Assembly (NCBI GenBank): GCA_965277055.1
Contig: OZ255703.1
Location: 1,426,001 to 1,490,000, forward strand
DNA length: 64,000 nucleotides
Direction of reading: 5' to 3'
Source: CBDCHC01 sp965277055
Lineage (GTDB): Bacteria; Pseudomonadota; Gammaproteobacteria; PS1; Pseudothioglobaceae
Shown piece after piece: positions 18,095-27,900 of the stretch; within the stretch, counting starts at the first letter, position 1, and every line of letters begins with the position of its first letter. The position numbers and the translations under genes were made by a program. Below the pieces are notes generated by a model. The model saw only the letters and a list, made by a program, of their open reading frames with translations, was not told where the DNA came from and ran no database searches.

Positions 18095-19528
18095 ATGCCA
18101 ACATTTGATATTCAACAACTCTATTATATATTGCCCGAGCTTATATTGACTTTTGGGACAATCAAGATTTTGATTGTTGATTTATTTCTGCCAAAAAAAT
18201 ATGATCTTGTGAGTTATTATGGCACGCAAGCACTTTTATTAATTACGCTGATATTTTCCATTAGTTTATATGGCTCTAGTGAATTCATATTAAGCGGTGC
18301 ATTTGTGGTTGATAACTTCAGTGTCATTGTGAAATCTTTTGTCATTGCCTTTATGGTATTGATTTTGGCATATACCAAAGAATATTTACTCCTAAAAGGG
18401 CGGTATGTTCGTGAACACATGACGCTTTTATTGTTCAGTACCTTGGGGATGATGATTATGATTTCAGGGAGTAGTATGCTCACTTTATATCTTGGTCTGG
18501 AAATTCTCTCATTGGCTATGTATTCACTTATTGCTACTCACCGAATAGGTGGCTCTTCGGTTGAAGCAGGGCTGAAGTACTTTGTGCTTGGGGCGATTTC
18601 TTCGGGTATTTTGTTATACGGTATTAGTTTGGTGTATGGTGCGACGGGAACACTGATGATTAGTGATATTGCTGTGTTGCCATTTGAGCAAAATCAAGCC
18701 CTTTTGAGTTTTGCTGTGGTTTTTATTATTATCGGCGTGTCGTTCAAGTTGGGTGCAGTGCCATTTCATAACTGGGTGCCCGATGTGTATCATGGTGCAT
18801 CGCTTTCTACTACGATGTTTTTGACCAGCGTACCTAAAATTGCAGCTCTTGCGTTATTGTATCGTATGTTAATTGAAGGACTGATGAGTGGCTATGCATA
18901 TTGGTATGAGTTTTTAATCATTATTGGCATACTCTCTATTACGTTAGGTACCTTGGTTGCACTTGTACAGAAAAATATTAAGCGGATGCTGGCGTATTCT
19001 ACTATTGCGAATGTTGGTTTTATCGTGATTAGTTTTGCACTCGGTACAAATGAAGGCTATAGTAGTGGAGTATTTTTCACCATTACGTACGCTATTACTG
19101 CGATTGCAACATTTGGTGTATTATTACTCTTGAGTTCAAAAGACTATGATATTGCGAATATTTCTGAACTCGCTGGACTCAATAAATACGACGCTTTGAG
19201 TGCATTTTTCTTACTTATAGTGCTCTTTTCATTCGCTGGTATTCCGCCGTTTATTGGATTTTGGGGTAAGCTTGCAGTGATTAACGAAGTGGTTGCGGGT
19301 GGGTATTATTATTTAGCAGTCTTTATGGTGGTATTTTCAGTGATTGCTGCGTATTTTTATCTCAATGTGGTGAAGGCATTGTATTTTGACCCCGCAGCCG
19401 AGAATAGGCTCTGTAGCAAAGATGCACTTAGCATCAAGCTGCTATTGATTGTAAATATTATCATTATTGTTGCAGTCAGTATCTTACCTAGCACACTACT
19501 AGATATTGTGTCAAAAATCTTTGTCTAG
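18095..19528 (+). CDS. nuoN: NADH dehydrogenase I subunit N
   Basis: NuoN (477 residues) is the third antiporter-like subunit. It shows YLGLEILSLAMYSLIA near residue 131, AGLKYFVLGAISSGILLYG, FKLGAVPFHNWVPDVYHGA near residue 220, the RMLAYSTIANVGF segment and FAGIPPFIGFWGKL. It is the last gene of the nuo run. The rpmE promoter begins inside its final codons, and I see no strong terminator between the two genes. Confidence 0.96.
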   Translation: MPTFDIQQLYYILPELILTFGTIKILIVDLFLPKKYDLVSYYGTQALLLITLIFSISLYGSSEFILSGAFVVDNFSVIVKSFVIAFMVLILAYTKEYLLLKGRYVREHMTLLLFSTLGMMIMISGSSMLTLYLGLEILSLAMYSLIATHRIGGSSVEAGLKYFVLGAISSGILLYGISLVYGATGTLMISDIAVLPFEQNQALLSFAVVFIIIGVSFKLGAVPFHNWVPDVYHGASLSTTMFLTSVPKIAALALLYRMLIEGLMSGYAYWYEFLIIIGILSITLGTLVALVQKNIKRMLAYSTIANVGFIVISFALGTNEGYSSGVFFTITYAITAIATFGVLLLLSSKDYDIANISELAGLNKYDALSAFFLLIVLFSFAGIPPFIGFWGKLAVINEVVAGGYYYLAVFMVVFSVIAAYFYLNVVKALYFDPAAENRLCSKDALSIKLLLIVNIIIIVAVSILPSTLLDIVSKIFV

Positions 19529-19548
19529 CAAGCACTTTATTGTATAAT
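19521..19548 (+). promoter_or_regulatory. Sigma-70-type promoter of rpmE
   Basis: TTGTCT at 19521-19526 and TATAAT at 19543-19548 are 16 bases apart. The predicted transcription start is near 19555, about 20 bases before the rpmE ATG at 19576. The leader is pyrimidine-rich and has no Shine-Dalgarno sequence. The stretch TTTATTGTATAAT recurs exactly before aceE. Confidence 0.65.
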
Positions 19549-19575
19549 TACTGGTTTTCCTTTCTAATACAAATT

Positions 19576-19788
19576 ATGAAAAGCGATATTCATCCAAGTT
19601 ATCATACGGTAAAAGTAGTATGTAGTTGTGGTAATACTTTTGAAACAAAGTCTACTACTGCTAAAGATGAGATGCATGTTGAGGTGTGTTCGAGTTGTCA
19701 TCCGTTTTATACTGGTAAACAAAAGATTGTAGATACTGCAGGTCGTGTTGAGAAATTTAATTCACGTTATGCAGCATTTAAGAGATAG
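19576..19788 (+). CDS. rpmE: 50S ribosomal protein L31
   Basis: L31 is a large-subunit ribosomal protein of about 70 residues, here MKSDIHPSYHTV onwards. It is the zinc-binding (C+) form: CSC near residue 16 and CSSCHPFYTGKQ near residue 37. I choose the ATG at 19576 because the longer frame from 19540 starts within the promoter and adds an unrelated hydrophobic stretch. It has its own promoter and is followed by a clear terminator. Confidence 0.96.
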   Translation: MKSDIHPSYHTVKVVCSCGNTFETKSTTAKDEMHVEVCSSCHPFYTGKQKIVDTAGRVEKFNSRYAAFKR

Positions 19789-19833
19789 TTTTTATTTCAA
19801 ACGATAAAAACACTCATAAAAAAACTATTCATA

Positions 19834-19861
19834 AAAAAACCACCCATTTGGGTGGTTTTTT
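19834..19861. terminator. Bidirectional intrinsic terminator between rpmE and acnB
   Basis: An A-run, then AACCACCC-ATTT-GGGTGGTT, then a T-run. The eight-pair stem is extended by A/T pairs on both sides, so it can work for rpmE on the plus strand and for acnB, which converges from the other side. Confidence 0.9.
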
Positions 19862-19884
19862 ATTATGTGGCTGTTATATTTAGC

Positions 19885-22407
19885 TTATACCACTGTTTTG
19901 ATTTGGATTCTTGTATCATCCAATTTATCAAAACTCAGGTATTGATATACTGATTCATCAATAGTATCCATATATTTTAAATATTCTTCCTTAGAAGGTA
20001 GGCGTCCGAGTTTAGCACTAATAGCAGCAAGTTCTGCTGATGCGAGATATACATTTGCTTCATTCCCTAGTCTATTTGGAAAGTTACGGGTAGAAGTGGA
20101 AACCACAGTAGCGTGATCTTTAACTCTCGCTTGGTTACCCATACAGAGTGAACACCCCGGTGTTTCAGTGTGCTCTGTGAGATTTTCAAACACTTTATAA
20201 CTCCCTTCAAACTTCAACTGTGCTTCATCCATTTTGGTTGGTGGGGCAATCCAAAGTTCTGTAGGTAAAGAAGTTTCATTCGCTAAAATGCGTGTTGCGG
20301 CTCTAAAGTGACCAATATTAGTCATACAAGAGCCGATAAATACTTCATCAATATCTACATTACCAATATCACTTAAATACTTCACATCATCTGGGTCATT
20401 TGGACAGGCTAGAATCGGCTCATGAATTTCACTCATATCAATTTCGATGATTGCTTCATATTGAGCATTATCATCTGCACGTAATAAGGTAGGGTTATCT
20501 AGCCATTTTTGCATAGCATCAATACGCTTATTAAGTGTAGCTTTATCATCATAATCACTCTCTACCATGGCACTTAATAGTGAAATATTAGATTTTAAAT
20601 ATGCACCCACACTATCTTCACTCAGATTAATAGTACATGCTGCAGCACTACGTTCCGCTGATGCATCAGAAAGCTCAAATGCTTGTTCTACCGTGAGGTG
20701 TTCTAACCCTTCAATTTCTAAAATTCTACCTGAGAAGATATTGATTTTATTTTGCTTTTCTACAGTTAATAAGCCTTGTTTGATTGCATAATACGGAATT
20801 GCATTGACTAAATCACGAAGAGTAATGCCTTCATTCATTTCACCACTAAAGCGTACAAGAACAGATTGTGGCATATCCAGTGGTAACACCCCAAGCGAAG
20901 CTGCAAATGCTACTAATCCCGAGCCTGCAGGAAAGCTCATCCCTAGAGGAAAACGGGTATGTGAGTCCCCACCAGTACCTACCATATCTGGTAATAACAT
21001 GCGGTTTAACCATGAGTGAATCACTCCATCTCCTGGTTTAAGTGCTACTCCTCCACGAGATTCAAAGAAATCTGGTAGAGTATGTTGGAGCTCAATATCT
21101 ATTGGTTTTGGGTATGCCGCAGTGTGGCAAAAGCTTTGCATCACTAAGTCCGCACTAAAGCCTAAGCAGGCTAATTCTTTGAGCTCATCACGAGTCATAG
21201 CACCCGTGGTGTCTTGGGAGCCTACACTACTCATACGTGGCTCACAATACGTACCAGGTGTTACACCAGTAACCCCACATGCTTTTCCAACAATTTTTTG
21301 TGCTAATGAATAGCCAACTGCAGCTGAAGTGTCACTTCCTGGGCGAACAAAAATATCTGTTGGTGCTAGACCGAGATCTTCTCTTGCTTTATCTGTGAGA
21401 GCTCTACCAATGATGAGGTTGATTCTCCCACCAGCACGTACTTCATCCAAAATAGTAATAGGCTTAGTCTCAAAACTAGCAATAGTCTCACCATTTTTAG
21501 TAACTACACCTTCGTAAGGCTTAATTGTGATTTCATCACCTGTGTGCATTTGTGAAACATCGCATTCGATTGGTAAGACGCCAGAGTCTTCTGCAGTGTT
21601 AAAGAAAATCGGGGCAATTTTATTCCCTAAGATAAAGCCCGCAGTTTTCTTATTAGGAATGTGCGGAATATCTTTGCCAATATGCCACAAAATAGAGTTA
21701 ATCGCAGATTTACGAGAAGATCCTGTGCCTACGACGTCACCTACAAATACTACATCACCTTTGGTTTTTAACTCAGCAATGGTTTCTAATGGATTGTCCA
21801 TTTTTTTCACCAGCATACTCTGAGCATGCAGTGGAATATCAGGACGGGAAAAGGCTTCGGTTGCTGGAGAGAGATCATCGGTATTAGTCTCACCATCTAC
21901 TTTAAATACGATGAGGTTAATCGCTGATGGAATTTCGGGTTTATTAGTAAACCAAGTAGCATTTGCCCAGTTGTCAATGATTTGTTTAGCATGTGTATTA
22001 TGTGCCGCTTTTTCTTGAACAAGCGTATAGGCATCATAAATAAGTAGAGTATTACTCAGAGCATCCACGCAATACATAGCCACATCACTATAATCAAGGA
22101 GTTCTACCAGAGCATTAACATTATATCCCCCTAACATAGTACCGAGAAGTTCTACTGCATATTGTTTAGAAATAACCTCACATGTTTCTTCACCTTTAGC
22201 AATTGCTGTGAGAAATGCTGCTTTGATAAATGCTGCCTTATCAACACCAGCAGGAGTCCTATGTACTAATAATTCAAGATTAAATTTTATATCTTCATTT
22301 GCACTCAGACCGTCAATAACCGCTTTTACTTGAGTTTCGTCTAATGCTAGAGGAGGGAGACCCTGTGCTTTACGTTCTGCTACGTGAGCTAAGTATTGTT
22401 CTTTCAT
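19885..22407 (-). CDS. acnB: Aconitate hydratase B
   Basis: AcnB interconverts citrate and isocitrate in the TCA cycle using a 4Fe-4S cluster. The protein (840 residues) starts with the AcnB-type helical repeat domain (MKEQYLAHVAERKAQGLPPL), followed by the swivel domain (NTDDLSPATEAFSRPDIPLHA near residue 175) and the catalytic core. Cluster cysteines are in GSCMTNIGHFRAA and TPGCSLCMGNQARV near the C-terminal third, with GTGGDSHTRFPLG before them. The domain order is that of AcnB, not AcnA. An AT-rich 118-base divergent region separates it from prfC. Confidence 0.97.
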   Translation of the reverse strand: MKEQYLAHVAERKAQGLPPLALDETQVKAVIDGLSANEDIKFNLELLVHRTPAGVDKAAFIKAAFLTAIAKGEETCEVISKQYAVELLGTMLGGYNVNALVELLDYSDVAMYCVDALSNTLLIYDAYTLVQEKAAHNTHAKQIIDNWANATWFTNKPEIPSAINLIVFKVDGETNTDDLSPATEAFSRPDIPLHAQSMLVKKMDNPLETIAELKTKGDVVFVGDVVGTGSSRKSAINSILWHIGKDIPHIPNKKTAGFILGNKIAPIFFNTAEDSGVLPIECDVSQMHTGDEITIKPYEGVVTKNGETIASFETKPITILDEVRAGGRINLIIGRALTDKAREDLGLAPTDIFVRPGSDTSAAVGYSLAQKIVGKACGVTGVTPGTYCEPRMSSVGSQDTTGAMTRDELKELACLGFSADLVMQSFCHTAAYPKPIDIELQHTLPDFFESRGGVALKPGDGVIHSWLNRMLLPDMVGTGGDSHTRFPLGMSFPAGSGLVAFAASLGVLPLDMPQSVLVRFSGEMNEGITLRDLVNAIPYYAIKQGLLTVEKQNKINIFSGRILEIEGLEHLTVEQAFELSDASAERSAAACTINLSEDSVGAYLKSNISLLSAMVESDYDDKATLNKRIDAMQKWLDNPTLLRADDNAQYEAIIEIDMSEIHEPILACPNDPDDVKYLSDIGNVDIDEVFIGSCMTNIGHFRAATRILANETSLPTELWIAPPTKMDEAQLKFEGSYKVFENLTEHTETPGCSLCMGNQARVKDHATVVSTSTRNFPNRLGNEANVYLASAELAAISAKLGRLPSKEEYLKYMDTIDESVYQYLSFDKLDDTRIQIKTVV

Positions 22408-22525
22408 GAGTATTACACACTAAATAGTAAAATTATATTATAAAGCATAATACTTATACTTTAAGATTGAAGTCAGTCATTTGTTTGTAATATAAAATAT
22501 CTGCTTTAATATATCTATTGTTCTC
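22408..22525. promoter_or_regulatory. Divergent acnB/prfC intergenic region
   Basis: This AT-rich 118-base region must hold both promoters. On the minus strand two overlapping TATAAT elements (22442-22432) lie about 25-35 bases before the acnB start. No convincing -35 elements are seen. The prfC side has no Shine-Dalgarno sequence. Confidence 0.4.
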
Positions 22526-24082
22526 GTGAATTCAGAGATTGCTAAACGCCGTACTTTTGCGATTATTTCCCACCCTGATGCGGGTAAAACTACTATTACT
22601 GAAAAGCTCTTACTCTTTAGTGGTGCTATTAAAGTTGCGGGTAGTGTGAAGGCTCGTAAATCAAATACTCATGCAAAAAGTGACTTTTTAGCAGTAGAGC
22701 AAGAACGGGGGATTTCAGTTGCTTCTAGTGTGATGCAGTTTGAATATGATAATCATGTAGTAAATTTACTAGATACCCCGGGGCACGAGGACTTTTCAGA
22801 AGATACTTATCGCACATTAAGTGCGGTAGATTCTGCTCTCATGGTGATTGATGTTGCCAAAGGAGTAGAAGATAGAACTAAAAAACTCATGAAAGTATGT
22901 AGGCTTAGAGATACGCCGATTATTACGTTTATTAATAAATTAGACCGAGTGGGCAAACCAGTACTTGAGTTGCTTGATGAGGTAGAGTCTACTCTAGGGA
23001 TTTCTTGTGTACCGATTACTTATCCTATTGGCATGGGAGCCGAATTTAAAGGTGTAGTGCATTTATTAGAAGATACGATATACTTATTTGAACAAGGTAA
23101 CAATAGTAAAATAGGTGAAACTAAGGTTATACAAGGGATTGAAAATCTAAAAGATATTGCCGAGGATTATATAAATATACTTGAAGAAATAGAACTGATT
23201 AAAGAACTTACCAATGAGTTTAGTACTGAAGATTTTTTAAGTGGTAAGCAAACCCCGGTATTTTTTGGTTCGGCGATTAATAATTTTGGTGTGGAAAATT
23301 TACTTGATGGCTTTATTTCCTATGCTCCACCGCCACGCACTATGCCAACTCACACCCGAGAAGTGAGCCCAGAAGAAGATGCTTTTAGTGGCTTTGTATT
23401 TAAGATACAGGCAAATATGGACCCAAAACACCATGATCGATTAGCATTTATGCGCATTGTCAGCGGCGAATATCAAAAAGGAATAAAAGTACACCAAGTC
23501 GCAACTGGCAAGCAAATAAAAATCTCAAATGCAATTACCTTTTTATCTAATGATAGAAATATCACCACTGAAGCAGTAGCGGGGGATGTTATTGGTATTT
23601 TTAATCATGGCGGAATCGCCATTGGAGATACCTTTACCAGTGGTGAGAAGTTACATTTTAAGGGTATTCCTAATTTTGCCCCTGAGTTATTTAAGCGCGC
23701 CGTATTAAAAGATCCATTAAAAGCCAAGGCGCTCCAAAAAGGACTTGATCAATTATCTGAAGAAGGGGTAGTACAAGTCTTTAGACCACTTGCCAATACC
23801 GATCAAATATTAGGTGCAGTAGGAGTGCTGCAATTTGATGTTACTAAGCATAGGTTAAAACACGAATACAATGTAGAATGTGAGTTTGAGGCTATTACCA
23901 TTGGTGCTATGCGCTGGGTTAAGGGGGCTGATAAGGATATTGATACATTAAAAAATACCACTGGGGGGGTTGCTCTAGATAGCTATGGAGGATATTGTTA
24001 TTTGGCGAATAGTACAATTAACTTAGACCTTACTATGGAGCGTCACCCCAAGCTAGAGTTTACTGCTAGTAAAGAGCGCTGA
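22526..24082 (+). CDS. prfC: Peptide chain release factor 3
   Basis: RF3 is the GTPase that recycles RF1 and RF2 from the ribosome. The G-domain motifs are ISHPDAGKTTITEKLL near residue 15, the DTPGHEDFSEDTYR segment near residue 85, and FINKLDR near residue 138. VQVFRP and GAVGVLQFDV lie near the C terminus, as in RF3. The length of 518 residues is normal. The start is GTG, chosen because the first codons encode the family N terminus (NSEIAKRRTFAIISHP). The stop overlaps the miaA start (TGATG). Confidence 0.97.
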   Translation: MNSEIAKRRTFAIISHPDAGKTTITEKLLLFSGAIKVAGSVKARKSNTHAKSDFLAVEQERGISVASSVMQFEYDNHVVNLLDTPGHEDFSEDTYRTLSAVDSALMVIDVAKGVEDRTKKLMKVCRLRDTPIITFINKLDRVGKPVLELLDEVESTLGISCVPITYPIGMGAEFKGVVHLLEDTIYLFEQGNNSKIGETKVIQGIENLKDIAEDYINILEEIELIKELTNEFSTEDFLSGKQTPVFFGSAINNFGVENLLDGFISYAPPPRTMPTHTREVSPEEDAFSGFVFKIQANMDPKHHDRLAFMRIVSGEYQKGIKVHQVATGKQIKISNAITFLSNDRNITTEAVAGDVIGIFNHGGIAIGDTFTSGEKLHFKGIPNFAPELFKRAVLKDPLKAKALQKGLDQLSEEGVVQVFRPLANTDQILGAVGVLQFDVTKHRLKHEYNVECEFEAITIGAMRWVKGADKDIDTLKNTTGGVALDSYGGYCYLANSTINLDLTMERHPKLEFTASKER

Positions 24083-25005
24083 TGCAGTCGTCAAATCTTA
24101 GTGCACCCAATGTATTATGTATCATGGGTCCTACTGCTTCTGGAAAAACAGATATTGCCATAGCATTATCAGAGTACACTGAGATTGACATTATTAGTGT
24201 AGATTCTGCTTTAGTATATAAGGGTATGAATATTGGCACTGCCAAACCTGATGAGAGCATCTTAGCAAAATATCCGCATCAGATTGTCGATGTGGTGCAT
24301 CCCAATGAAGAGTATACGGTCAAGCACTTTTGCCAGCATGCGTTAGAGTGTATTCAGCATAGTCATAAAAAGCAACGCTTACCAGTACTCGTAGGAGGTA
24401 CGTCATTTTATTTTCATGCACTAGAGCATGGGTTATCTGATATTCCGCAGTCCACTACCGAGAGTAGAGAGTGGGTGAATACACTTATTCACACCAAAGG
24501 GTTGGCATGTGCCTATGAAGAGCTACAAAAAGTAGATATGATGAGTGCCGAGCGGATTCATGCTCATGATACTCAGCGCATCTCAAGAGCCTTAGAAGTG
24601 TACTATCTTACAGGTACCACGCTGAGTGGCTTACAAGGTAATAAATATTCACCACTAGAGGGCTATATTCTTCATAAATTTGCTCTCTTGCCAGAAAAAG
24701 AAGTGCTAAATGAACGCATTGCTCTTCGGTTTAGGCATATGATAGCAGCAGGCTTCGTAGCCGAAGTAGAGAGATTGGTAGATACTTACCAACTTACAGA
24801 GCAAGATCCTGCTCTAAGGTGCGTGGGCTACAGACAAATATATCAGTATTTACGCGGTGAGTTGAGTTTAGATGAGGCGATTGAACGAGGAATTATCGCA
24901 ACGAGGCAGTTGGCAAAAAAACAACGTACTTGGCTCCGTTCAATGGAGAATGTAGAGATACTCCATCCGCCGTATCACATAGAGCGTTTACTGCAGAGTA
25001 TCTAA
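24082..25005 (+). CDS. miaA: tRNA dimethylallyltransferase
   Basis: MiaA adds the isopentenyl group to A37 of tRNAs reading UNN codons. The P-loop GPTASGKTDIAI is near residue 12; ISVDSALVYKGMNIGTAKP, HHQIVDV-like (PHQIVDVVHP) and VGGTSFYFHAL are substrate-binding family motifs, and the C-terminal RCVGYRQIYQYLRGE and TRQLAKKQRTWLRS close the family pattern. 307 residues. The 3' end overlaps the convergent gspN gene by 18 bases. Confidence 0.96.
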   Translation: MQSSNLSAPNVLCIMGPTASGKTDIAIALSEYTEIDIISVDSALVYKGMNIGTAKPDESILAKYPHQIVDVVHPNEEYTVKHFCQHALECIQHSHKKQRLPVLVGGTSFYFHALEHGLSDIPQSTTESREWVNTLIHTKGLACAYEELQKVDMMSAERIHAHDTQRISRALEVYYLTGTTLSGLQGNKYSPLEGYILHKFALLPEKEVLNERIALRFRHMIAAGFVAEVERLVDTYQLTEQDPALRCVGYRQIYQYLRGELSLDEAIERGIIATRQLAKKQRTWLRSMENVEILHPPYHIERLLQSI

Positions 25006-25680
25006 ATTATAACGATAGTTAATATCGTTAGCTATATTTAGAGATTGTAATAGCGTTGTGGCTTCAGGAGTATTACCACTAATCGTGCCTTTAGCATTCA
25101 CAAAACTCCCTTCATTGGTAGCGTTGATTGCTACCTTAAATGCACTATCCTCTGTACTATTCAGTGCTATAGACAAACGCTCTCCTTGCAATAATAGGTC
25201 TGCATTATAGGCACCAATTTGTTCCCCCATAACAGCCGTATCATTAAAGCTAATATTGGCATCTAGCATGTTACGAAGCGGCATATTTTGGTCAAGTAAG
25301 TCAGCATCAAGTTTGGTAATAACTATCTTAGTGCTCGCAAATTGTGGCAGGGCAGTGTAAAACTTTTTAATATAACTAAGTTCAAGTACTCCAGCACCAT
25401 CTCGCAGTTTAGGTGTGCCCATGACGGAAACCATTGCCACCCCTGATAACTCTGTGCCTTTGTCATTTAGTGTGACATCCGCTGCGAGATGGCCACTGAG
25501 TAAATAGCTCGGGTTAAACTGCCATGAAATAGTGCCATAGGTCGGATGTTTTGCTGTGCCATTAATCACTTTGCCAGATAGGGTAATCTCAGGGGCGTAG
25601 TCTTGAAGAATGGTTGCAGGTGCCAAATAGACTAAAAAACCAAGCAAGCTAACTATAAATAAACCAATATACTTAATCAT
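24988..25680 (-). CDS. gspN: Type II secretion system protein N
   Basis: GspN is an accessory inner-membrane protein of type II secretion. This 230-residue protein has one N-terminal membrane helix (MIKYIGLFIVSLLGFLVYLAP) and a periplasmic part rich in beta strands, with SGKVINGTA and the LSGHLAADVTLN segment typical of the family. The identification depends strongly on its place after gspM. It ends the gsp operon. Confidence 0.75.
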   Translation of the reverse strand: MIKYIGLFIVSLLGFLVYLAPATILQDYAPEITLSGKVINGTAKHPTYGTISWQFNPSYLLSGHLAADVTLNDKGTELSGVAMVSVMGTPKLRDGAGVLELSYIKKFYTALPQFASTKIVITKLDADLLDQNMPLRNMLDANISFNDTAVMGEQIGAYNADLLLQGERLSIALNSTEDSAFKVAINATNEGSFVNAKGTISGNTPEATTLLQSLNIANDINYRYNLDTLQ

Positions 25681-25692
25681 AAGAGTAATTCA

Positions 25693-26124
25693 TCAAGGGT
25701 GAGTAAATAACAAGGTAGCATCTACTAATCCGCTTGCTACTCGGGTAATGGTGGCATTGGTTACTACAATTCCATGACGTTGTTTAAGGGTATAGAGCCC
25801 ACGTTGTAACCTATCGAAATTTTGCTTAGTGATACGAACATTTATGCCCTCAGAGCCAATAGTAGCATTGTATCTTACCCCAATGAGAGTAGCAACCTGT
25901 TTCAGTGCGTTATCTGCTGAAAGGGAAGGGTAAATTTTTTGATTGCCAATTTCTGCCTTTGCTTGTTGCAGTTGCTTTTGAATGCGTTGTTCTTTGGCAA
26001 GCGTCATAGTAAGCGAGTGCTGCGTATCATAAATAGGTTTAAGACCTAACACATAGGCGATTATTGTTAATAAAAGTATTATAAAACCAACGAGTAGAAG
26101 TTTTTGGATCGGGGTGATATTCAT
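25693..26124 (-). CDS. gspM: Type II secretion system protein M
   Basis: GspM is a small inner-membrane protein that partners GspL in the assembly platform. The 143 residues show one N-terminal helix (LLLVGFIILLLTIIAYVLGL), a charged heptad-like stretch rich in Q and K (about residues 35-55), and a ferredoxin-like periplasmic domain. It overlaps gspL by four bases. Sequence conservation is low in this family, so context carries weight. Confidence 0.8.
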   Translation of the reverse strand: MNITPIQKLLLVGFIILLLTIIAYVLGLKPIYDTQHSLTMTLAKEQRIQKQLQQAKAEIGNQKIYPSLSADNALKQVATLIGVRYNATIGSEGINVRITKQNFDRLQRGLYTLKQRHGIVVTNATITRVASGLVDATLLFTHP

Positions 26125-26969
26125 TTTACGTTCACCTGTAATGTACCATCATAAGTAATTGATTGTAAAGACTTTGGTAGGGTAGCTTGTTCTAGGCTAC
26201 TGAGCAAATCCTCGCTTCTAAGATTACGCTGTGCATTAAAACTTTTGAGCCGACTCTCAGTTTGTAAGCCTATATCTACAATACGCTGTTCATCTGGGAA
26301 TATTTGCCCAAAGAGCTGGGTATTTTGTGCTTGTATCAATTGCACTTCTTTTTCTAGTGCTATATTCGAAATAGCAATAGAATAGGTATATAGCACCAAG
26401 GAGATACCACATAATACTAGTACCGAAGTCCAAGGTTTGAGATGTTTTTGCATAAACTCCGAAACATCTAATTGAATCAGATTTAACAGCATAAAATCTT
26501 TAGATAATTCTTCTATACGCGTTGCGGTACTGCCATACATGTCAAAGAATAATTCTTTATGTAGACTCCCACCTCTACACTTACTATCTCGGTAGGTAAT
26601 ATAATCTCCCTCATCAAAATAGTGTATTCCTTCTTCAGCCAGTGGCACAAACATAAAATTAGGATATACCCCTTTCACAGAAAGTTTTTGCTCTTTAATA
26701 GTTTGTTTAATATCAGCAAGTAATGATTTTTCTACCACCACGACATCATAATTCTTGTTGTGTTTTTTGTAAAAAAACTCTAAGTCATCAATGTCAGTTA
26801 ATAAGCTATCTTCTAAAGCAAATGACAATGCTTTTTTAATATTAAGGCTACTCCCAGGTGGGAGAGTAGTCGTATGTGCAGAGAGTAGAGTATCATCAAT
26901 TTTGATAATCACATCTTTAGTAGACTCTACTACAGCTAAGCCCTCTCTGGTCCAATTCACAATATTCAT
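26121..26969 (-). CDS. gspL: Type II secretion system protein L
   Basis: GspL links the secretion ATPase GspE to the inner-membrane platform. The N-terminal cytoplasmic actin-like region (about residues 1-175) carries LPPGSSLNIKKALSFALEDSLL, typical of GspL. One helix near residue 185-205 (VLVLCGISLVLYTYSIAIS) leads to the periplasmic domain. At 282 residues it is shorter than most GspL proteins (about 380-400), so the periplasmic domain is reduced or partly lost. It lies between gspK and gspM as expected. Confidence 0.85.
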   Translation of the reverse strand: MNIVNWTREGLAVVESTKDVIIKIDDTLLSAHTTTLPPGSSLNIKKALSFALEDSLLTDIDDLEFFYKKHNKNYDVVVVEKSLLADIKQTIKEQKLSVKGVYPNFMFVPLAEEGIHYFDEGDYITYRDSKCRGGSLHKELFFDMYGSTATRIEELSKDFMLLNLIQLDVSEFMQKHLKPWTSVLVLCGISLVLYTYSIAISNIALEKEVQLIQAQNTQLFGQIFPDEQRIVDIGLQTESRLKSFNAQRNLRSEDLLSSLEQATLPKSLQSITYDGTLQVNVK

Positions 26970-26976
26970 GTACTCA

Positions 26977-27897
26977 TTATATCCTGTATTCTATGGTTTG
27001 ATATTCTGTGGTAATTTTTTTATTATCCCGCTTTAATATTACCTTTGCATGAAAGGTAGTTCCTCCTGAGGTAATCTTAAGATTTAGTAAAAAATAAGTA
27101 CTCTTAATAGCAATCAACCCATTAAAGTACTCACTTGCCTCTTGCTCTGTAGCCATCCCCACGGCATTTTGAAATATTTTTTTTGCTTCAGTGAATGATG
27201 TAATAGGCCTATTTGCTATTATTTCTTCGGCACTAAACTCATTTAGCCTATCATGCAAGCAGGCAATAACTTCTTTATCTGCCATATTTACGTTAATTTT
27301 GACAACTTCATCGAGTGCAAATAAATAGGGTTTAATTTTATAATAATTTTCTAGATCAATCGCAGATATCTGCTTGAGTTCAGAAACACTTATAAGTTTT
27401 TGTTTAGGAGTTTTATTGTTTAAATATTCAAGAATATCACCATTAATTGGAGTGATGCCTATTTTTTCACTGGTAGCCAAAGAAAATAAACAGGTGTTAA
27501 AATTTGGATTTGTGCGAATTTGTACTTGTCCTTGATTGATTTTAATAAAGTTATTAATGTTTAAATATTTATCCAACGATTCTAATGAGCCAGACACTAC
27601 AGTACGTTCATCTAGAGGAATACCTGCACTAAGAAAAGCATTTGCCTGTTCATACCAATCTTCATCTTCCCCATCGTAGGACTGGTTTTCATCTGCGAGT
27701 AAGAGTGAAGCTACGATAGATTTTGCTGAGTGTACATAGTTATATACTCTATTTTGTTGAGTTAATAACGCGTTCGTCTTACCAAGCTCTAATTGCTTTT
27801 TACCAAGTAACAGGGCAGAAGTTGAAATAAGAGCGACAATAAACACCACGGTAATAATAGCAACACCTGATTGAGCATGTAAGGAATGAGTGTACAT
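26977..27897 (-). CDS. gspK: Type II secretion system minor pseudopilin K
   Basis: GspK caps the pseudopilus tip. The N terminus has a short leader and prepilin-like site, HAQSG then VAIITVVFIVALIS, with no glutamate at position 5, as is usual for GspK. The large periplasmic domain contains the repeated helix-hairpin-helix-like parts (INVNMADKEVIACLHDRL near residue 201). 306 residues. It follows gspJ by three bases. Confidence 0.9.
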   Translation of the reverse strand: MYTHSLHAQSGVAIITVVFIVALISTSALLLGKKQLELGKTNALLTQQNRVYNYVHSAKSIVASLLLADENQSYDGEDEDWYEQANAFLSAGIPLDERTVVSGSLESLDKYLNINNFIKINQGQVQIRTNPNFNTCLFSLATSEKIGITPINGDILEYLNNKTPKQKLISVSELKQISAIDLENYYKIKPYLFALDEVVKINVNMADKEVIACLHDRLNEFSAEEIIANRPITSFTEAKKIFQNAVGMATEQEASEYFNGLIAIKSTYFLLNLKITSGGTTFHAKVILKRDNKKITTEYQTIEYRI

Positions 27898-27900
27898 GAG

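Noticed and set aside
20567..21823. Several open frames opposite acnB
   Set aside because: Antisense shadows of acnB; their composition follows the acnB codon pattern and no start signals are seen.
22526..22528. Possibility that prfC starts at a later ATG
   Set aside because: The next ATG lies beyond the P-loop, whereas the GTG start gives the family N terminus.
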